Assembly (NCBI GenBank): GCA_027924585.1 | Contig: BSBM01000424.1 | Span: 992,001 to 1,056,000, forward strand | From: Larix kaempferi | Taxonomy: Eukaryota; Streptophyta; Pinopsida; Pinales; Pinaceae | DNA length: 64,000 bases | Reading direction: 5' to 3' | In this document: positions 1-11,870 of the stretch, one piece after another | Layout: every line of letters begins with the position of its first letter | Numbering within the stretch: the first letter of the stretch is position 1 | Program-made: the position numbers and the translations under genes | Notes under the pieces: generated by a model | The model's database searches: none | What the model was told of the DNA's origin: nothing | Seen by the model: only the letters and a program-made list of their open reading frames with translations

Positions 1-1254
1 GAACCATCCTTTGTGTTACAAATATTGAAATGGCCACCATAAATAATGCCACTAATTAGACACTAACCTAACACAACCAACCCATGTAAATGACTCATGC
101 ACTTGGCACACTTGATCCATACAATGAATTCGTGCACCTAGGAAGCTTCAACCTCTAACCCCCTCACCTCGTACCTAACCTTAACATCTAGCCCCAAACT
201 GAATAACATGATAACTTATAAACCACTTAACCACTAGTACCAACAAAACCAGAACCCCTTGCCCACTAACCCTCTGATCCCTTAGGTGCCTCGCTTCTAA
301 TCCAAAAATTCCCCAAAGCCTACCACATTATGAAATTGTAGAAAATATCCTTTTAAGGCAGTGTCCCTCTAACCCTAACCCACTACCCCCTAACCCAATC
401 ACTAACATGCCTACTGCAGCAAATCAACACACTAACAGAATAAACTTTGACCTTGGGTTATTTATAAATAAGGTTTTAGATAAAAGACTTTGACATCAAG
501 GTTTGAATGATCACTGTATGTGATTTTATCAAACCAAAATTAGTGCAAAAATAAGCACAAGAACTTAGACTAAAAAAAAAAAATCCCTATCTAAGATATT
601 TGTGATGACTCAAGTCCCTATGCATGGCCCATGAATCTCAAAATAATTTTTTATTGCCCAAGAACCTACATTTTGGCCCTAGACCATAACATAGGCTTCT
701 AGAACCATCCAAGACATGAAAATACTAAAAAAAATGACAATGTGTTACTCAAAAGCTAAATATTCCTTGCCTATGGCCTATGTGGTGGTACAAAGAAACG
801 CCCATAGGTCACAAGACCTTGAGGTAATTACCAGTCATTATAAAATAGATTTTGATCTAACACCATGGACACCATGGATTAGGCTTCAAGAACCATCCAT
901 GATGTTGTAAATATTGAAATGGCCACCATACCCACTTGCAAGCTAAATATTCCTTATGTAGGAATCATGTGGTGATTAGGGCCCTACACATGGCCCATTA
1001 GCGATAAAGGATAATGTTATGGAACATGAGTTTGTATTTTCACCATGGCTCATGGAAAATTGGAGTGTGAGAACCATCTTTGATGTGAAAAACCTAGCAT
1101 GATTGCCTCAATTGTAGAGCTCTAATGAGATATGGTGTTGAATGATGATGCACACCCTTCCTAACACTACAATAGCCTGTGTGTGCTTAGCTCCAATGTT
1201 TTGATGAGATGCATTGTTGAACCCATGTGACACACCTAACCCACCTACATAAAT
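1..1254. other. No gene seen; degenerate repeats
   Basis: I see no supportable gene. Short direct repeats recur: the phrase around AAATATTGAAATGGCCACC appears at about 20-40 and again at 910-930, each preceded by a GAACCATCC-like string. Stretches rich in CCTAACC-like words lie at about 150-420. The block may be the interior of the CACTA-1 element whose terminus is at 2499, but no transposase is visible. The longest open frames are short and look like chance. Confidence 0.5.
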
Positions 1255-2480
1255 GACTTTTAGGGGGTTTTCAAAAAACTTCCTTGAAAATTTCAATCCG
1301 CGTGACTTTTAGGGGGGGTTTCAATAAACCGCTCCAAAAGTTAAATTCTCATTTCGTTTAAGGGGGGTTTCACAAAACAACCTCCAAATGTTCAATTATC
1401 ATGACTTTTAAGGGAGGTTTTTAAACAACTGCCTCCAAATTTTTAATTTGCATGAATTTTAGGTGGGTAGTTCAACAAACTACCTCCAAAAGTTCAATTC
1501 TCATAACTTTTAAGGGGGGTTTCAAAAACCCACCTCCAAAAGTTCAATTCTCATGACTTTTAAGGGGGGGTTCCAAATAACTGCCTCCAAAAGTTCAATT
1601 CTCATGACTTTTAGGGGGGTGGGGGCTCCAACAAATAGCCTCCAAAAGCTCAATTCTCATGACTTTTAATGGGGGTGCCAAACAACTGCCTCCAAAAGTT
1701 CAATTCTCATGAGTTTTAAGGGGGGTTCAAAAAAAAATGCCTCCAAAATATCAATTCTCATGACTTTTAGTGGGGGTTTTGACAAACCGCCCCCACAAGT
1801 TATGAGAATTGGGATTTTAGGGGGGCTTTTCAAACAACCGTCTCCAAAAGTTCAATTCTCATGACTTTTAAAGGGGGTTCCAAACAAACTGCCTCCCAAA
1901 GTTTAATTCTCATGAATTTTAGGGGGGGGTTTGACAAAATGCCCCCAAAAGTTATGAGAATTGGGCTTTTAGGGGGGATTTTCAAACAATCGCCTCCAAA
2001 AGTTCAATTTTCATGACTTTTAAGAGGGGTTCCAAACAAACTGCATCCCAATGTTCAATTCTCATGACTTTTAGGGGGGGTTTGACAAACCATCCCCAAT
2101 ATTTATGATAATTGGGCTTTTAAGGGGGGGGTTTCAAACAACTGCCTCCAAAAGTTCAATTCTCATGACTGTTAAGGGGGGTTCCAAAAAAATCGCCTTC
2201 CAAAAAAGCCGCCTCCAAAAGATCAATTCTCATGACTTTTAGGGGGGGGTTCGAAAAACCACCCCCAAAAGTTATGAGAATTGGGATTTTAGGGTGGGTT
2301 TTCCAAAAACCACCCCCAAAAGTCAAATTTCAGGACTTTTGGGGCCGGATTTAAAAAAACCGCCCCCAAAAGTCCAATTCCATGAATTTTAGGGGCGATT
2401 TTAAAGACCGCCTCCAAAGGTCTGAAAAAACTTTAGGGGGGGGTTTACCAAGAACCCCACAAGCCAAAACCGCCCCTAAA
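1255..2480. repeat. Subterminal tandem repeat array of CACTA-1
   Basis: Roughly 15-20 degenerate copies of a 50-75 bp unit are seen. Each has a G-run half (GACTTTTAGGGGGGTTT), a short AT-rich middle (CAAACAACYGCC) and a C-rich half (CCTCCAAAAGTTCAATTCTC). The halves are partly complementary, so units can pair with each other and some appear inverted (GAGAATTGGGNTTTTAGG). Such arrays next to a CACTA terminus are typical subterminal repeats, the transposase-binding sites of this superfamily. The array ends directly against the terminal motif at 2481-2499. Confidence 0.75.
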
Positions 2481-2499
2481 GGGCTATTTTGTTGTAGTG
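2481..2499 (-). mobile_element. CACTA-1 terminal inverted repeat
   Basis: Read on the minus strand this is CACTACAACAAAATAGCCC, which matches the usual CACTA terminus. It is followed outward by AAT at 2500-2502, the expected place for a 3-bp target duplication. The partner terminus is not found in the window, so it lies upstream or is lost. The flank beyond it is gypsy B gag, so the element inserted into that retrotransposon. Confidence 0.8.
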
Positions 2500-2973
2500 A
2501 ATTATCCGCCCTAAAGAAGAGCAACTCCAAAAATGTGGTCAACTTTATTGCAAGATTCAACAAAGTATATTTCAGGATCCTTGAGGACATTCATCCTACT
2601 GAAGCAGCAGCTTGAGTCACCTATGCAACATATTTCCCCTCATATTTTTCCATAACGTTGAGGGAGATAAGACCACTCTCACTCAGTGAAAGCAAGATGA
2701 CGCAATAGACGTCTAAGGAAACATGAGCATAGGAGGCAAGATAAAAATGACCAATGATGTCGAAACAAAAGACAAAGGAAAGGCCAAAGAAGAGGGTGGG
2801 TCGTCAGAAATAAAAGACTCTCAAGACACAAAAATTGACAAGATGACTCGCATTATCAAGAATCTTTCAAATAAAGTTACCAGAATGGAATTAGAGAGTA
2901 GCGATCCTAACAGACAGTCGCCTGCTCAACCTCCTACTTAATTCAGAAGGCCTTACAATCCACAAATGGCATA
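2500..2973 (+). pseudogene. Gypsy B gag fragment (left piece)
   Basis: This is the downstream part of a Ty3/gypsy Gag-like polyprotein. The segment around KNVVNFIARFNK looks like the end of the capsid region. A charged linker follows (ETKDKGKAKEEGG), then a short helical motif (MTRIIKNLSNKVTRMELE). Stops and a change of frame between about 2612 and 2723 show it is decayed. The 5' side is cut by CACTA-1 at 2499 and the 3' side by gypsy A at 2974. The reading resumes at 18428 after gypsy A. The family is inferred from composition and from the protease further on; no zinc knuckle is seen. Confidence 0.55.
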
Positions 2974-3688
2974 TGTAGCTAGGGTTTTCACCCTAGCTTG
3001 TGCAAATGAGCACCTACTAAGGAGAAGGGACTCCTTAGTAGCAGTTCAGAAAAACAGTAAATGAAAGACAATACAGTAAAATGGTAACTACTGTAAGCAT
3101 GTGCATAAAACAGAAAATACAAGATAATAAAAAGGGTTTTTTGTATTGATTATACCTCCAATGTGAAGGTTGGTGAAGCCTTTGTAGCAGTCCAAGAGGG
3201 TTGCTTCCAAGCTTCAAGTTTTGCTCCTTTCTCTTTCTCCAAAGGGTTTGGAAATGGGCCAAAGGGGCACTCAAATGTGAAAGTAGCTCAAGGGTGAGCT
3301 AGGGTTTCAAGAGTGATTTTGGCAGAGTAAGGGTGTGGTTGACTGTGGATATGAAATGAGGGGCCTCCATCACCTATTTATAGGTTTTTAGTGGTGGAGT
3401 GCTGGCCCATTGTTTTGGGCACCATATGGTTTAGGTCAGTTGTATAGGGTTTTTGCTTCCTTTTTCCCTCTTTTTCCTCTTTTTTGTATTTTTTATTCCC
3501 TTTTTAGAGGGTTTTTGCTATTTTGGAGGAATTTTGGATTATTTTGAGGGAAAAAGGGGTTTTTTTTGGCCTTTTGGAGGCTTTTTAATGGGGTTTTAAG
3601 GTTTTGGAGGCAAATATGGTAGGAAATATGGACAAATGAGTCATGTAATGGGGTAGATGAGTTAGTGAGCACCTTTTGGGTGTTAACA
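2974..3688 (-). repeat. Gypsy A 3' LTR
   Basis: This matches 17678-18422 over its full length. In sense (minus) direction it opens TGTTAACACC and closes CTAGCTACA. A TATA-type box (TATAAATA on the minus strand) sits at about 3375-3382. It is about 30 bp shorter than the 5' LTR because that copy repeats a TTTTTGGCC unit. Confidence 0.95.
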
Positions 3689-6360
3689 GATTACCCCCTG
3701 ATGTGTGAGGGCAGGAGCTCATTGTATGGACGATAGACATCATAAGTCTTTTATGGTTTTCCTGGGATGTGGAGAAGAGAAGAAATGAACTAGAGCTCGG
3801 AACAACGGTCCCGAAAAAACTGCAAACAATGAAAGTACATGACCTCAATAATGAATGAGGAATAATCTGAACATATGGACGAGGCGGGCATTCCCATGCT
3901 TGTATCAAGATATAGGACAACAATAACAATGGGGTCCAAAATATGGGGACCTGAAATATACATGGCCTCAAATGATGAATGAGGATGAATCTCAATATAT
4001 GGACGAGGCAGGCATACCCATGTTCGTATCAAGATACATAAATAATTCTGAGGCCCGAAAAGGGGGACCTGTAAGATACATAGAGAACCACTGTGTACAT
4101 CATAAGGGTCCAGAGGGGACACCAATCTGGGACATACTGCTGGGTTGACCATGTTTGAGCTGAAGAACTGATACACTGGAATAACTACAGTGCTGCTGAG
4201 TGTGGTACTAGAGGAACTGATGAGCTGCTGGATCATAGTGACGGGGAGTCATACCCTCAATGGTACACTGAACTGGAACTGAACTAGGTACTCAAGGAAG
4301 CATATAAATGGATGGCTTCCGAATACAATCGCCTACGCAACCCGGACATCCATGGAAACATATAACTGGGCGTTTTGAAGGGACTCACCAATGTGCTAGA
4401 GTTGGGGGAAATCTGGGGTCTTCGACCAATAACTGAAGGGATATATACCCTGCGCGATTCTCAACAATGCGATCAAGGTGTTGAAGTCGAGCATGTGAGA
4501 AACAACCACTCGGAGAGGCAATGATGAGTCCTCTCAAAGTGGTCCGTAGGCACTCACCATAGATGGTGATGGGTCCAAGGCACAGGGACCTCTGGGTCTA
4601 TCCTCTGGAATAGAGGGGCTGTCGTCGACAGAGGGAGACCTGCAACTAGCAAGGAAATGATGTTTTCTTGATAGGAGCGCGAGGTGGGGAACTGAAGTGT
4701 GAGAGTACTGATGGTAGGACTGTCATACTATGTGGGATAATTGGGCAAGTAGAGTGGGTGGACTCAAACTTCCTTTGTTCAGAGTCTGATGGCGGGGATG
4801 ATCGAGCAGCATATGAAACTGACTGGTGGGAAAGGGATCATAGTTGTACTGGATCAAGGATAGTGACTGGGGTGAGTGATACTCGAGTTGGTGTAAAATG
4901 GCAGGAGACTGCAGAATACTCTGAACAAAGGCGACCTTACTGGGGGTGCTGCCGAGATGATCGATCATAGTGCCAAGAGGCACAGGGGGACTTCTTCATG
5001 GGTTAAGGAACTAGAAGAAGTGTGTTTAAAAATGGCACTGTCGTGTGGATTTATACGAGCCCAGGACAGTTCATGCTCGTGATTGCTTTTAATTTTAAGG
5101 AGTCTGAAAGCGATAAGAAGACTCTGAAATAAAGGAATGGTACCGTCGTGTGGATTTGTACGAGCCCATAACGGTGCATGCTCGTGGTTGCTTTCAATTT
5201 TAGAGAGTCTGAAAGCCATAAGAAGACTCCAGGGGGTTGCTTTTTTCGTGTGTTAGTCTCCAAGGCCCAAAGAAGCATAAAAGGATGCAATGAAGAACTC
5301 TTCTAGCTGGTGTGACTAGAGTATTCCTTTTTCATAAGTAGTTTACCAACTCCGGAAAAGGGTTAAACTTATACCAGATAGACTCCCTTTCAGGTACTTT
5401 AAAGAGCATGAAAGGAAGCAAGATTGCTCAGCGATCTTTTCATTGTTTTAGGAGTAAGAAAAGAGCTTAATAGAAACTCCCTAAGTTCCTTTTTCGTAAA
5501 GGACTTGTCCGGCCCGAAAAATGGGTAAAATTATACCGAACAAAAGGAATGGCTAGGCAAGGAGGAAGTGCTCAATCAAGGAACATTGATGATGACCAAG
5601 AACAAGGGAGGGGGGGAACACTGGTGGTCCTCCTTGTGGGATAATGAATGGTGGAAAAATAATGAAATAATTGTAGTATGAAAGGAGTGAATGGCTCATG
5701 TAAAAAGGTGGAACAATCCGATGGCGGTTGATGTGGCGCGCAAACTGAGGCAGCAAGGTGTCAGGACACAATGTTGAAATTGCACCTGGTGAGAGCGAGA
5801 AATGACCTCAAGCATCATCACGAGCTCGGAAAAATGAATCAAGCGATATAAAAAGTGTCAAAAGCCGAGAATGACCGAAGTGGCACGCAAACCGAAGCGA
5901 CGGGGGGAGTTTTGGAAAAAATACCCGAAAAATATGGGGGGTGAGAGCGAGAAATGATCTCAAGCATCATCACGGGATAGGAAAAATGAATCCGATGATA
6001 TAAAATATATCAAAAACGGAGAGCAGCCGAAGTGGCACGCAAACCGAGGTGACTAGTGGTGTCTAAAAAATGCTCAAAAAATGATGTGGAAAAAATAAGA
6101 AAACAAGTTGACCATCATGACGGTCTCGTCGTCCTGATTCCAGTGGTGGAAACGGTTCGAAAAATGGACTCCGTATGGGTTCAGAATGGCCAAAAAAAGA
6201 AAAAGTCAATGGATTATAAATAGTAATCGGGTCCAACATGACAAGTGTCATTTGGACTTGTTGACTTTGACTAGTGATCAGAGTGGACCAGAGCTGAGTT
6301 GGTGTTTCTGGATGACCTGACCGACCGTTTTTAGATCCGGGAGTTACAGGTATTCCGATA
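3689..6360. other. Gypsy A 3' tail: non-coding, with tandem duplications
   Basis: I see no convincing gene on either strand. Three local tandem duplications stand out. The first is two copies of about 122 bp at 3840-4085, sharing ATATGGACGAGGC. The second is two copies at about 5031-5230, sharing GTCGTGTGGATTT. The third is two copies at about 5788-6060, sharing GGTGAGAGCGAGAAATGA. The tail lies between the second RNase H / PMD block and the 3' LTR, the place where Tat-type elements often carry extra sequence. Confidence 0.6.
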
Positions 6361-6399
6361 AACTCATACCTGCATTTTTATTGGGTTCGGGGGCGGGGT

Positions 6400-6700
6400 A
6401 GTGTGTCCCAGGGGAGTTTTTGTATGGTCCACGTGGGGTGGACCACGGGTTTGTGGGGTGGAACCGCGGTCAGGGACCGCGGGTTCCAAGGCGGATCACA
6501 TGGACGGGGACCATGAGTTTTGGGTCGGAATACGCGGTCCTGTACTGCGAGTTCGGAGGCTGGACTAGCGGTTCGGGACCACGAGTTCGGCTCCTACAGG
6601 CGCGACCCCATACCGGGACTGTAGCCCTGACATCCGCGGTTGGAAACCGCTACAAGGGGCCCTAAAGCCACGATTGGGATTGAGCTATTAGGGTTTCCCC
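6400..6700 (+). promoter_or_regulatory. GC-rich palindromic upstream region of the PMD gene
   Basis: Much richer in GC than its surroundings. It carries repeated short palindromes built on GACCGCGG and GGTCCACGTGGGGTGGACC, and ends in TTAGGGTTTCCCC about 30 bp before ATG 6727. AGGGTTT-type boxes are common in plant 5' leaders. The promoter or leader role is an inference from position only. Confidence 0.35.
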
Positions 6701-6726
6701 GGGGGGGAAAGGGTTACTTCTTTGAC

Positions 6727-8085
6727 ATGAGTTTGATGAGTTTTCCCTGTGTGATTGACAGGATGCCGTTGGTGCTTTGGCGAGAGCGGGATGTCCTGGA
6801 TGACATAGTGGAGGTCATCTGGAGGGATCAGCATGTGTGGTCGACGTTGGAGTTATGCGGGCTGCTGAAGTTCACACAGGTGCCTATGATGCATTCAGTA
6901 GCGCTGCTGCTGAACTGATTAGTGAGCTTTTGGGAGCCGGACATTCATGCATTCAGGTTGCAGGGAGAGAGGGTGGATCTCACCCTCGCAGATGTATACT
7001 TCTTGACGGGGTTTCCCTGTTTGGGTAGGGTGGCTAATATGCAGCCACAAGTATCTGTAGATGTGGATATGGAGATATGTTGTAGCGGTACTGCGTTCCG
7101 GAGGCTAGGGTGCAGAGGAATGCACTCCGGGTGGTGGACCTGCAGGAGCCAGCAGTACAGGCGAACACGGCGTGCGTGGTTCGAGTTTTGGGGTCACAAT
7201 CACCTGAGAAGGTGTCCGGGGGCCAGATGTAGCTGGTGGAGTGGGTGATGGATGGTGTATATTATGCCTGGGGCCAGATGTTCCTCACTTCTATTCAGCG
7301 GCAGCTGACATCGGTGAAGGAATCTAACAAGGGATTCCGTTATGGATCCTTTCTGTGTGCCTTCTTCATGGAGCGGGGTACCTACACTATAGCCACGGGT
7401 GCCGGTCAGGGCAGGAAGACTGAGGGAGCCACACATGGTGCGGTGGGGAGAGATGATGCACTGACGGGGTGGCGGTGAGGTTGGGAGATTCTTCACCCAG
7501 GAGCTCTACCTTCAATGGTTGCAGATACTGCTGACACTGGATGATTATACATACAGAGATATGGATTACACCGGGGATCCGGAGGCACCATATCCACCAG
7601 GGCAGGCGTGGGGACCAGATGGTATGTATTGATTTGCTTGCTTGTTATTGATGTCAAGTCTTGTGTATGATAGGTTTAAGATGTTGATATGCTGTGAATG
7701 ACTGATGTATGATCTATAGATGTTGGCCCAAGACCACCACCAGGACATGTAGCGTGCAGGGGGCATGTGGCGGTACCATCCCTACCAGGCCGGGGGGAGG
7801 TGCGTCGACGAGATGCTGAGGGGACTCTGGAGTTCGTACGGATGCTTCTGGATCGGTTGCTGGTTGGAGTGACTGATGATGGGTGGCGGGACGTGGATCC
7901 AGAAGTGATTTAGGACTGTTTGAGGGAAACACGGGAGTTTTGATCGATCGCGATCCGGGTGGCTATTTTGGCGGATAGGGGTTGGGCACAGGAGCCCGTA
8001 GGGGATGAGGAGTTGCCGGAGGAGGAGTGGGGTGAGGAATCAAAGGCATTTGATGCAGGCAGTGATGAAGGGTATGACTCTCAGT
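6727..8085 (+). pseudogene. Antisense plant mobile domain (PMD) gene in gypsy A
   Basis: A decayed gene on the strand opposite gag-pol. From ATG 6727 the frame has the N-terminal PMD hallmarks VFRDQHVW-like (IWRDQHVWSTLELCGLL) and a gating segment FWEPDIHAFRLQGERVDLTL followed by DVYFLTGFP. These match the plant mobile domain of MAIN/MAIL proteins and their transposon relatives. A TGA at 6916 and one frameshift near 7080 break it. The next block contains DGVYYAWGQMFLTSIQRQL and a GGGEVGRFFTQEL segment. An intron is predicted at 7622-7719 (GTATGT...CTATAG, 98 bp); the frame continues across it in phase 1 into a proline/arginine-rich and then acidic tail ending at TAG 8085. Antisense extra ORFs are known in Tat-lineage elements. 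Any cellular role of this copy is unknown. Confidence 0.7.
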
Positions 8086-8495
8086 AGGGAGTGCAGGGGA
8101 CTCCCCCCCGATTTTGTAGCTACGGCATGTATTCTATGAGGTGTATTGATGTATAGATATTTTTTGTATAGTTGAGTACGGGGGTAATCAGGACATGTGT
8201 AGCATATTGACGTTTATTTTTTGATATATATATATGCACATGGATGCACCTTTTTGCGATGATGATTTAGGGTACGCATGTGGATGCGCTTATGGTTTTT
8301 TTATATGTTTTTACTGCACGTGGATGCAAGTAGTATAGGATGATGGGCACATGGATGCCCCTTGTGTATTTTATGTTATGCAACATGATGCAAATGTTTA
8401 TGTGATGATAGGCATGTGGATGCCCCTTGCAATCTTTTTGGATTTTTATATATTTTTAATGAGATGATATGGGATGACAATGCCTGATGGAGGTT
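8086..8495. other. Spacer between PMD gene and second RNase H
   Basis: No gene. A short motif GCAYRTGGATGC recurs at about 8235, 8276, 8318, 8347 and 8411, giving a loose tandem pattern with 30-65 bp spacing. It lies between the converging PMD and RNase H reading frames and may hold the 3' end of the antisense transcript. Confidence 0.45.
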
Positions 8496-8924
8496 TTACA
8501 TGGTGTGATTGATGTGCCAATCTAGGATGTTGTTAGCCATTTGATCTGCGACACTATTCTGAGCTCTTGGGACATGGGTGAATGTTATGGATTCAAATTG
8601 TCGGCTGAGTTGTTTTGTGCACAGAAATTTTCTAAAGAGGCAGGGATCATGCACCTGATAGAAGTTGTTGAGCTGGGAGACAAGTAGCTGGGAGTCAAGG
8701 AACACATGAAGATGACATATGCCCATCTGGAGGGCAGCAGTCAGGAGGCCAGTCACAGCATCATACTCCACCTAGTTATTGGTAGTAGCGCCTATACATA
8801 TTCCATCAAGGTGAATCAATTCATGTGAAGGGGAATATAAGACCCATGCTGTAGAAGCCAGGTTTGGAGACCAGCGGCTTGCTCCATCAGCGAAGCCAAT
8901 GTAATGAGGTGGAAGATGGTTCAT
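8496..8924 (-). pseudogene. Second RNase H domain (RVT_3 type) downstream of integrase
   Basis: An RNase H fold of the RVT_3 or archaeal-like type that degrades RNA in RNA/DNA hybrids. The acidic residues expected for catalysis are all visible in order: D in GFADGAS, E in VEYDAV, D in HVFLDSQLLVSQL, and D in NSVADQMANN. The segment THVPRAQN is also typical. An in-frame TAG at 8772-8774 stands where a Gln would be expected. The usual RNase H sits after RT at about 10616, so this element has two. In this copy the extra domain lies after integrase rather than next to the first RNase H. It could be a separate ORF or the end of pol. Confidence 0.8.
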
Positions 8925-9028
8925 CTGTGATCATGCAAAAAATGATGAATGTAAGATGGTGGTAAAAAAGGTAAAAAACAAAAAGAGAGCAAACTGTACA
9001 ATACATACCAATGGGGCCGCGGGTTTAT

Positions 9029-10004
9029 TTAGGGATAAAAGCATTTAAGATACAACCCATTATGGGGGTTGCGCAAAGGGTGACCTTCTGAGTTAGTTAA
9101 AATGTATGCCCCATTGCTGAGGCAAGTATGTATGATGTAAGGGGATTGCCACATGGATTCAAACTTTCCTTTACCAGTCTTGTCGTGAGCTTGGTCATAG
9201 GCGAGGACGAGGTCCCCTTCATGGAAAGTTTGAGGGTGGACATGTTTGTCATAACCAGCTTTGGAGCGGTTCTTGGCGGCTTCAATGGTCTGGAGAGTGG
9301 CACAACGGTCTTCATCAGCGTGTTCTAGTGATAACAGACGTTGCTCGAGTGGGGAGGTGTTTGGGAGAAGCTCGATGGCGATGTGTAAGGTAGGTATCTG
9401 ACACTCGATGGGGAAGACAGACTCTACACCATGAACTAAATGAAACGGGGTAAAACCGGGTGGCGGTTTTTTTGGATGTACGGTAAGCCCATAAGGCAGG
9501 GAACAGCATGTGGTGCCAATTGGACTTATGCCGGTCAACAGTGCATTGGAGGATGGTTTTTAAAATTTTGTTAATGGCCTCTACTTGGCCGTTCCCTTGG
9601 GGGTAGTAAGCAGAGGAATACTGATGTTCGAACTTCAGTAGGGTGGATAACTCGCACCAAAGGGAATCTTCGAAGTGTGAACCATGGTCTGAGACCAACT
9701 GTTTGGGGACCCCGAATCGAGTGATAACATGGTTAAAAAAGAAATGGGAAGTGGTTTCAGCTTTACAATTGAAGGTGGGCATGGATTCAGCCCATTTGGT
9801 GAAGTAATCGATGGCAACAATGATGTACTTATGGCCATTGGCAGATGGGGGTTTACATTCCATGAAGTCGATGGCCCACTTACAAAAGGGGCCAACGGTG
9901 ATGACTGGGTGTAACGGAGCGGGTGGTGTCCGGGCCTTGGGGGAAAAAAGTTGGCAATTATGGAAATGTTTGATCGCTGTGATGCAGTCGGTAAAGAGTG
10001 TGGG
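9029..10004 (-). pseudogene. Gypsy A integrase core and C-terminal region
   Basis: Integrase inserts the cDNA into the host chromosome. The core is clear in the 9863-9315 frame: D in VAIDYFTKWAES, D in LVSDHGSHFED, and E in NGQVEAINKILK form the DDE triad. The frame then shifts near 9480 into the 9538-9029 frame, which holds the C-terminal portion (PIECQIPTL, DLVLAYD, KFESMWQSPYII) and ends at the stop at 9029. No chromodomain is seen, in line with Tat/Athila rather than chromovirus lineages. The frame change marks this copy as broken. Confidence 0.9.
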
Positions 10005-10616
10005 CTAGAAGTATCCGGCGCAGATGACCTTTTGGGCGGTGGCCATTCCAGAGAAATGTCCGCCACAGGCACCGCTATGATAGTCATTGAGGACGTGTTC
10101 GACTTCCTCGTGTGTAAGGCAACGACGGAGAATCGTGTCAACCCCTTGCCGATAAAGGACATCGCCTAAGAGGAGATATCGAGAGGCCTGGTGACGGATA
10201 CGACGGCGTCCATCACGACTGATGTTGGGTCGGAACTTCTGTGTGCGAAGGTATAACAAAATATCACCGTACCATGGGTCATCAGACGAGATGATGAACA
10301 AGTGATTGTCAGGTAACTCATCGGAGATTTGTGGGGATGGCAGAAGGGAGGGGAGATCGGTGATGAGTTGGGCAAGCGCAAGGGCTTTAGTGCTCTTAGG
10401 GGTTCTGAAAGTGAGGTCACATTCTTGGAGGATAATTACCCATTTAGCAACGCGACCTTGCAGGAGGCGTCGGATTAAGAGATAGACCATGGGGTTGGAG
10501 TCGGCGACAACAGTGGTATGATTGAGTAAAATGTAGTGTCGCAATTTTTGGACAGAAAAGACCACAGCAAGGGCTAGTCTTTCCTCATATGGGTAACGTA
10601 GGGGTGGGCTAGACAA
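10005..10616 (-). pseudogene. Gypsy A RNase H and integrase zinc-binding domain
   Basis: The N-terminal half has the classic gypsy RNase H features YPYEERLALAVVFSVQKLRHY and a DSNPMVYLL segment. The C-terminal half is the integrase H2C2 region (HEEVEHVLNDYHSGACGGHFSG), which precedes the catalytic core at 9863. It ends at TAG 10005-10007, where a Trp is expected, and then continues in the same frame towards integrase. RNase H degrades the RNA of the cDNA hybrid; the zinc domain supports integrase multimerisation. Confidence 0.88.
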
Positions 10617-10910
10617 GGTCTGGCTGACGTAATAAATGACATGCTCCTAGCGAGCAGCGTCTTCTTGAACAAGGACTCCGGACATGGCATAATCGGATTT
10701 CGAGACGTAAAGGATGAAGTCCTAAGAGAAATCTGGAGGGGAGATCAAAGGGGCTTGTGTGAGAGCTTTCTTGAGGGCTTCGAATGTAGTTTCCACTTGC
10801 TCATCCCAAACAAAGGGTATGTGGGTATGAAGCAGGTGTAAGAAACCATGAACGGTGGTGGCATAATCAGGAACGAAGCAATGGAGGAAATTAGATCACC
10901 CCTGTAGACT

Positions 10911-11825
10911 CTAGAGCTGCCGAAGCGTGCGAGGAGAGGGAAGGTCTATGATGGCTTGGACTTTCAGGGGATCAACAGCAATTCCTTTATGGGAAACAAT
11001 GAAACCCAACAATTGGCCTGCCGGAACGCAAAAGACACACTTGTGTGGGTTCAAGCGGATTTGATATTTGCGACAACGTAGAAAGACTTGCCGGAGGTCG
11101 TTAAGGTGGTTTGATCGTTTCCGGGAACGAGTTGTAAGATCGTCAAGATAGACTAGCAGGATATGGACCAAGTCATGAAAAAAATAGGTCATGGCTCACT
11201 GGAAGGTGGCACCAGCATTTTTGAGGCCGAAAGGCATGACGCGATAGGAAAAGGTGCCCCATGGGGTGGTAAAGGCAGTCTTGTACTCATCCTCCTTACG
11301 GATCTAAATCTGGTTGTATCCAGAAAAATCGTCCATGAAAGATAGGACTTCATGCCCCGCACACGCATCGATGAGTTGGTCAATAAATGGCATGGGGAAG
11401 TTGTCTTTGGGACAAGCTCGTTTTAAATCGCGGAAGTCAGTATATACTCTGATGGTGCCTTGTTTTTTGTTAACAGGGACAGGGTTCAAAACCTAGGTGG
11501 TATATGCAATAGGATAAATGAATCCTGCTTTGCGAAGTTTCTCAATCTCTGCTTTAACAACGGGGAGCTTTGAGGGATGAATGGGGCGTTGTTTCTGGTG
11601 AACGGGGGGTACATATGGCCATGTGTCAATGTGGTGTTCTATAATAGCGGGGTTGAGACCAAGCATCTTGGTATAGGACCAGGCAAAGACATCACGAAAC
11701 TCTTGGAAAAGTTTTTTGTACTCTCCAATCTCATACTCACTGCAAGAGGCTCCTAATGTAATGATTTCAAGAGCACCAGGTGGGTCAGAGATATCGACGT
11801 GGATTACAGGTGAGATGTTGGCCAT
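10911..11825 (-). pseudogene. Gypsy A reverse transcriptase
   Basis: Copies the element RNA into DNA. Landmarks in order are the approach segment DVFAWSYTKMLGLNP, HQKQRPIHPSK, the first palm aspartate in SFMDDFSGYNQI, the MPFGLKNA-like region, and the active-site VYLDD followed by the thumb-side region LNPHKCVF and LLGFIVSHKGI. A TAG at 11304-11306 (expected Gln) and a TGA just before 11192 (expected Arg) interrupt it, and a frame change lies near 11490. The size and order fit a gypsy pol. About 300 bp between 10617 and 10910 is the connection to RNase H, with further stops. Confidence 0.9.
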
Positions 11826-11870
11826 GTTACCCTCCTCAAAGGCATCAGGAGCGGGAATGGGATCCTTAAA

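Noticed and set aside
1164-1176. CACTACAATAGCC as the other end of CACTA-1
   Set aside because: Similarity to the terminus at 2481-2499 is short. The flanking triplets (TAA left, AAT right) do not match as a target duplication.
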